A stretch of DNA of 64,000 nt from an uncultured Ruegeria sp. (GTDB lineage: Bacteria; Pseudomonadota; Alphaproteobacteria; Rhodobacterales; Rhodobacteraceae). Where the stretch lies: the NCBI RefSeq assembly GCF_947504215.1, contig NZ_CANNGO010000001.1:744001-808000 (forward strand), in the 5' to 3' direction. This document shows positions 62,986-64,000 of the stretch, piece by piece (position 1 is the first letter of the stretch; each line of letters starts with the position of its first letter). A model generated the notes under the pieces. That model was not told the origin of the DNA. It made no database searches and was given only the letters and a program-made list of their open reading frames with translations. The position numbers and the translations under genes are program-made.

Positions 62986-63606
62986 ATGCCACGTGCCTTT
63001 TCTGAACTGACCTTCACCCCCACCGTTCGCGCCCATCAGGAACGAATGGGGTCAGCAAAAACCTACGCGAAATTCATCGAAAGCGGACCGCAGCAGGGAC
63101 ATCTGATCGGAGACGCAGAAAAAGCGTTCATCGAGGCACGGGATGGGTTCTATCAATCCACGGTGTCCGAAACCGGGTGGCCCTATGTGCAGTATCGCGG
63201 TGGCCCCACCGGGTTCCTGAAAGTGTTGGGGCCGCAATCCATCGGCTACGCGGATTTCTCGGGCAACAAACAATATATCTCGCGCGGGAACTTGGACGGC
63301 AATGACCGTATTGCGCTGATCCTGATGGATTATGCCAATCAGCGCCGCCTCAAAATCCTCGGTCGGGTTGAATTCACCGAAGGCGAAGATGCGGCGGCCA
63401 GCCTGTATCCAGATGGGTCCGAGGCCCCCGCAGAGCGTGCCGTGATAATTCGCGTTGAGGCACTGGACTGGAACTGCCCTCGCCACATCACGCCCCGGTT
63501 TACCGAGGCTGAGCTGCGCCCGCATTTGAACACGCTGGGGCGGCAGCTGGCCGAGCTAAAGGCAGAAAACGAGCGGTTGAAACAGGAAGTCGCCAATTCA
63601 GGTTGA
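62986..63606 (+). CDS. Pyridoxamine 5'-phosphate oxidase family protein
   Basis: A 206-residue flavin/FMN-binding split-barrel protein: AFIEARDGFYQSTVSETGWPYVQYRGGPTGFLKVLG and IGYADFSGNKQYISRGNL are typical of PNPOx-like proteins linked to electrophile or detoxification regulons. The C-terminal 30 residues are a coiled coil (LGRQLAELKAENERLKQEV). ATG 62986 has AGGAGG at the right spacing; GTG 62983 is also possible. Confidence 0.88.
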   Translation: MPRAFSELTFTPTVRAHQERMGSAKTYAKFIESGPQQGHLIGDAEKAFIEARDGFYQSTVSETGWPYVQYRGGPTGFLKVLGPQSIGYADFSGNKQYISRGNLDGNDRIALILMDYANQRRLKILGRVEFTEGEDAAASLYPDGSEAPAERAVIIRVEALDWNCPRHITPRFTEAELRPHLNTLGRQLAELKAENERLKQEVANSG

Positions 63607-63729
63607 GGTCCTCAGCCGTCACAAGAACCTTTTCCAAACGTGAGTTCAGGCAGCAAACGCCTTATTGCGCCTAGGTTGGCTTTTCTTTGATCAGTTTTGG
63701 CGTCACGGAAGTTACAAAACATCCCCCAA

Positions 63730-64000
63730 TCAAGTCCGCGCAGCCTTTACCATTGCTTCGATGCCCGCGGCGCAGAATTCGATCAGATGATCGACATCGG
63801 TCAAATCTCCGCCTTGCGCCAATGCCTCGACGCGCCACGCACTATTGAGATGTGCAAGCATCGCTGAAACCGAATAGACCTGTCCGCTGGCCAATAGCGC
63901 TGGATCAGTATCGGGATAAAGCGCCGCAATCTCAGCAATAAAACGGTGCGCAGTTGGGTCAAAACACTCGGCCGCAATTTCGCGCCAGCGCGGATCGACC
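63730..64000 (-). CDS. C-terminal part of a TetR-like regulator (cut by window end)
   Basis: On the minus strand an open frame enters at the right edge and stops with TGA at 63730. The 90 visible codons read VDPRWREIAAECFDPTAHR to EFCAAGIEAMVKAART, a helical segment like the ligand domain of TetR regulators. The N-terminal DNA-binding part lies outside the window, so the family call is tentative. Confidence 0.45.
   Translation of the reverse strand, partial: VDPRWREIAAECFDPTAHRFIAEIAALYPDTDPALLASGQVYSVSAMLAHLNSAWRVEALAQGGDLTDVDHLIEFCAAGIEAMVKAART

Overview
The window looks like a chromosomal segment of a marine alphaproteobacterium of the Rhodobacterales (Roseobacter group). The evidence is the dense GC-rich coding, the block murA / DUF2948 / hisD / UPF0262 / low-molecular-weight phosphatase typical of that order, the abundance of betaine, polyamine and C1-type catabolic genes, and an HpbD-like epimerase close to the one known from a roseobacter. 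Genus cannot be fixed from the sequence alone. Three tRNA genes (Thr-GGU, Met-CAU, Trp-CCA) are present; no rRNA or CRISPR array was seen.

Layout. 1-7.6 kb: an unrecognised membrane/coiled-coil protein, then a minus-strand housekeeping block (murA, DUF2948, GNAT, hisD, UPF0262, phosphatase, SnoaL-like, GNAT) ending at tRNA-Thr. 7.9-19.8 kb: a catabolic island with a GlxA/AraC regulator and a divergent GntR regulator, then a DHDPS-family lyase, aldehyde dehydrogenase and FAD amine oxidase on the plus strand, and two SDRs, an HpbD-type epimerase, an MttB-type methyltransferase and a BCCT carrier on the minus strand. I read this as uptake and degradation of (hydroxy)proline betaine to 2-oxoglutarate. 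20.9-26 kb: a LysR regulator, a Rieske oxygenase, a small conserved protein, a Baeyer-Villiger monooxygenase and an alpha/beta hydrolase. 26-30.1 kb: a gene-poor, IS-scarred stretch with a secreted CAP/RTX protein and damaged IS110, IS5 and (further left, near 20.3 kb) IS3 sequences.

30.2-36.7 kb: an iron/metal block (ZrgA-like protein, imelysin, Bfd, Bfr, di-haem DUF1111 protein, second imelysin, DUF1513). 36.8-42.1 kb: polyamine synthesis by the carboxy(nor)spermidine route (speA, dehydrogenase, decarboxylase, speB). 42-44.9 kb: an HD-domain protein, a lone lptF, tRNA-Trp and a DUF374 acyltransferase. 44.9-48.7 kb: a three-subunit molybdenum hydroxylase with its own MoaD/ThiS-like protein.

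48.9-53.1 kb holds the most striking gene: a single 1070-residue protein that joins a cobalamin/two [4Fe-4S] reductive dehalogenase to an FAD/NAD(P)H/[2Fe-2S] reductase, with a divergent LysR regulator. This is the architecture of a self-sufficient, cytoplasmic, oxygen-tolerant dehalogenase. 53-60.3 kb: two LysR regulators around an atypical SDR, a D-amino-acid-oxidase-like flavoprotein, a malonyltransferase-like protein and a fused 2-oxoacid dehydrogenase E1. 60.3-64 kb: an LCAD-like acyl-CoA dehydrogenase, a TetR regulator with three matching operator sites, a 27-codon ORF, a DUF1348 protein, a PNPOx-like flavoprotein and a TetR-like gene cut by the window end.
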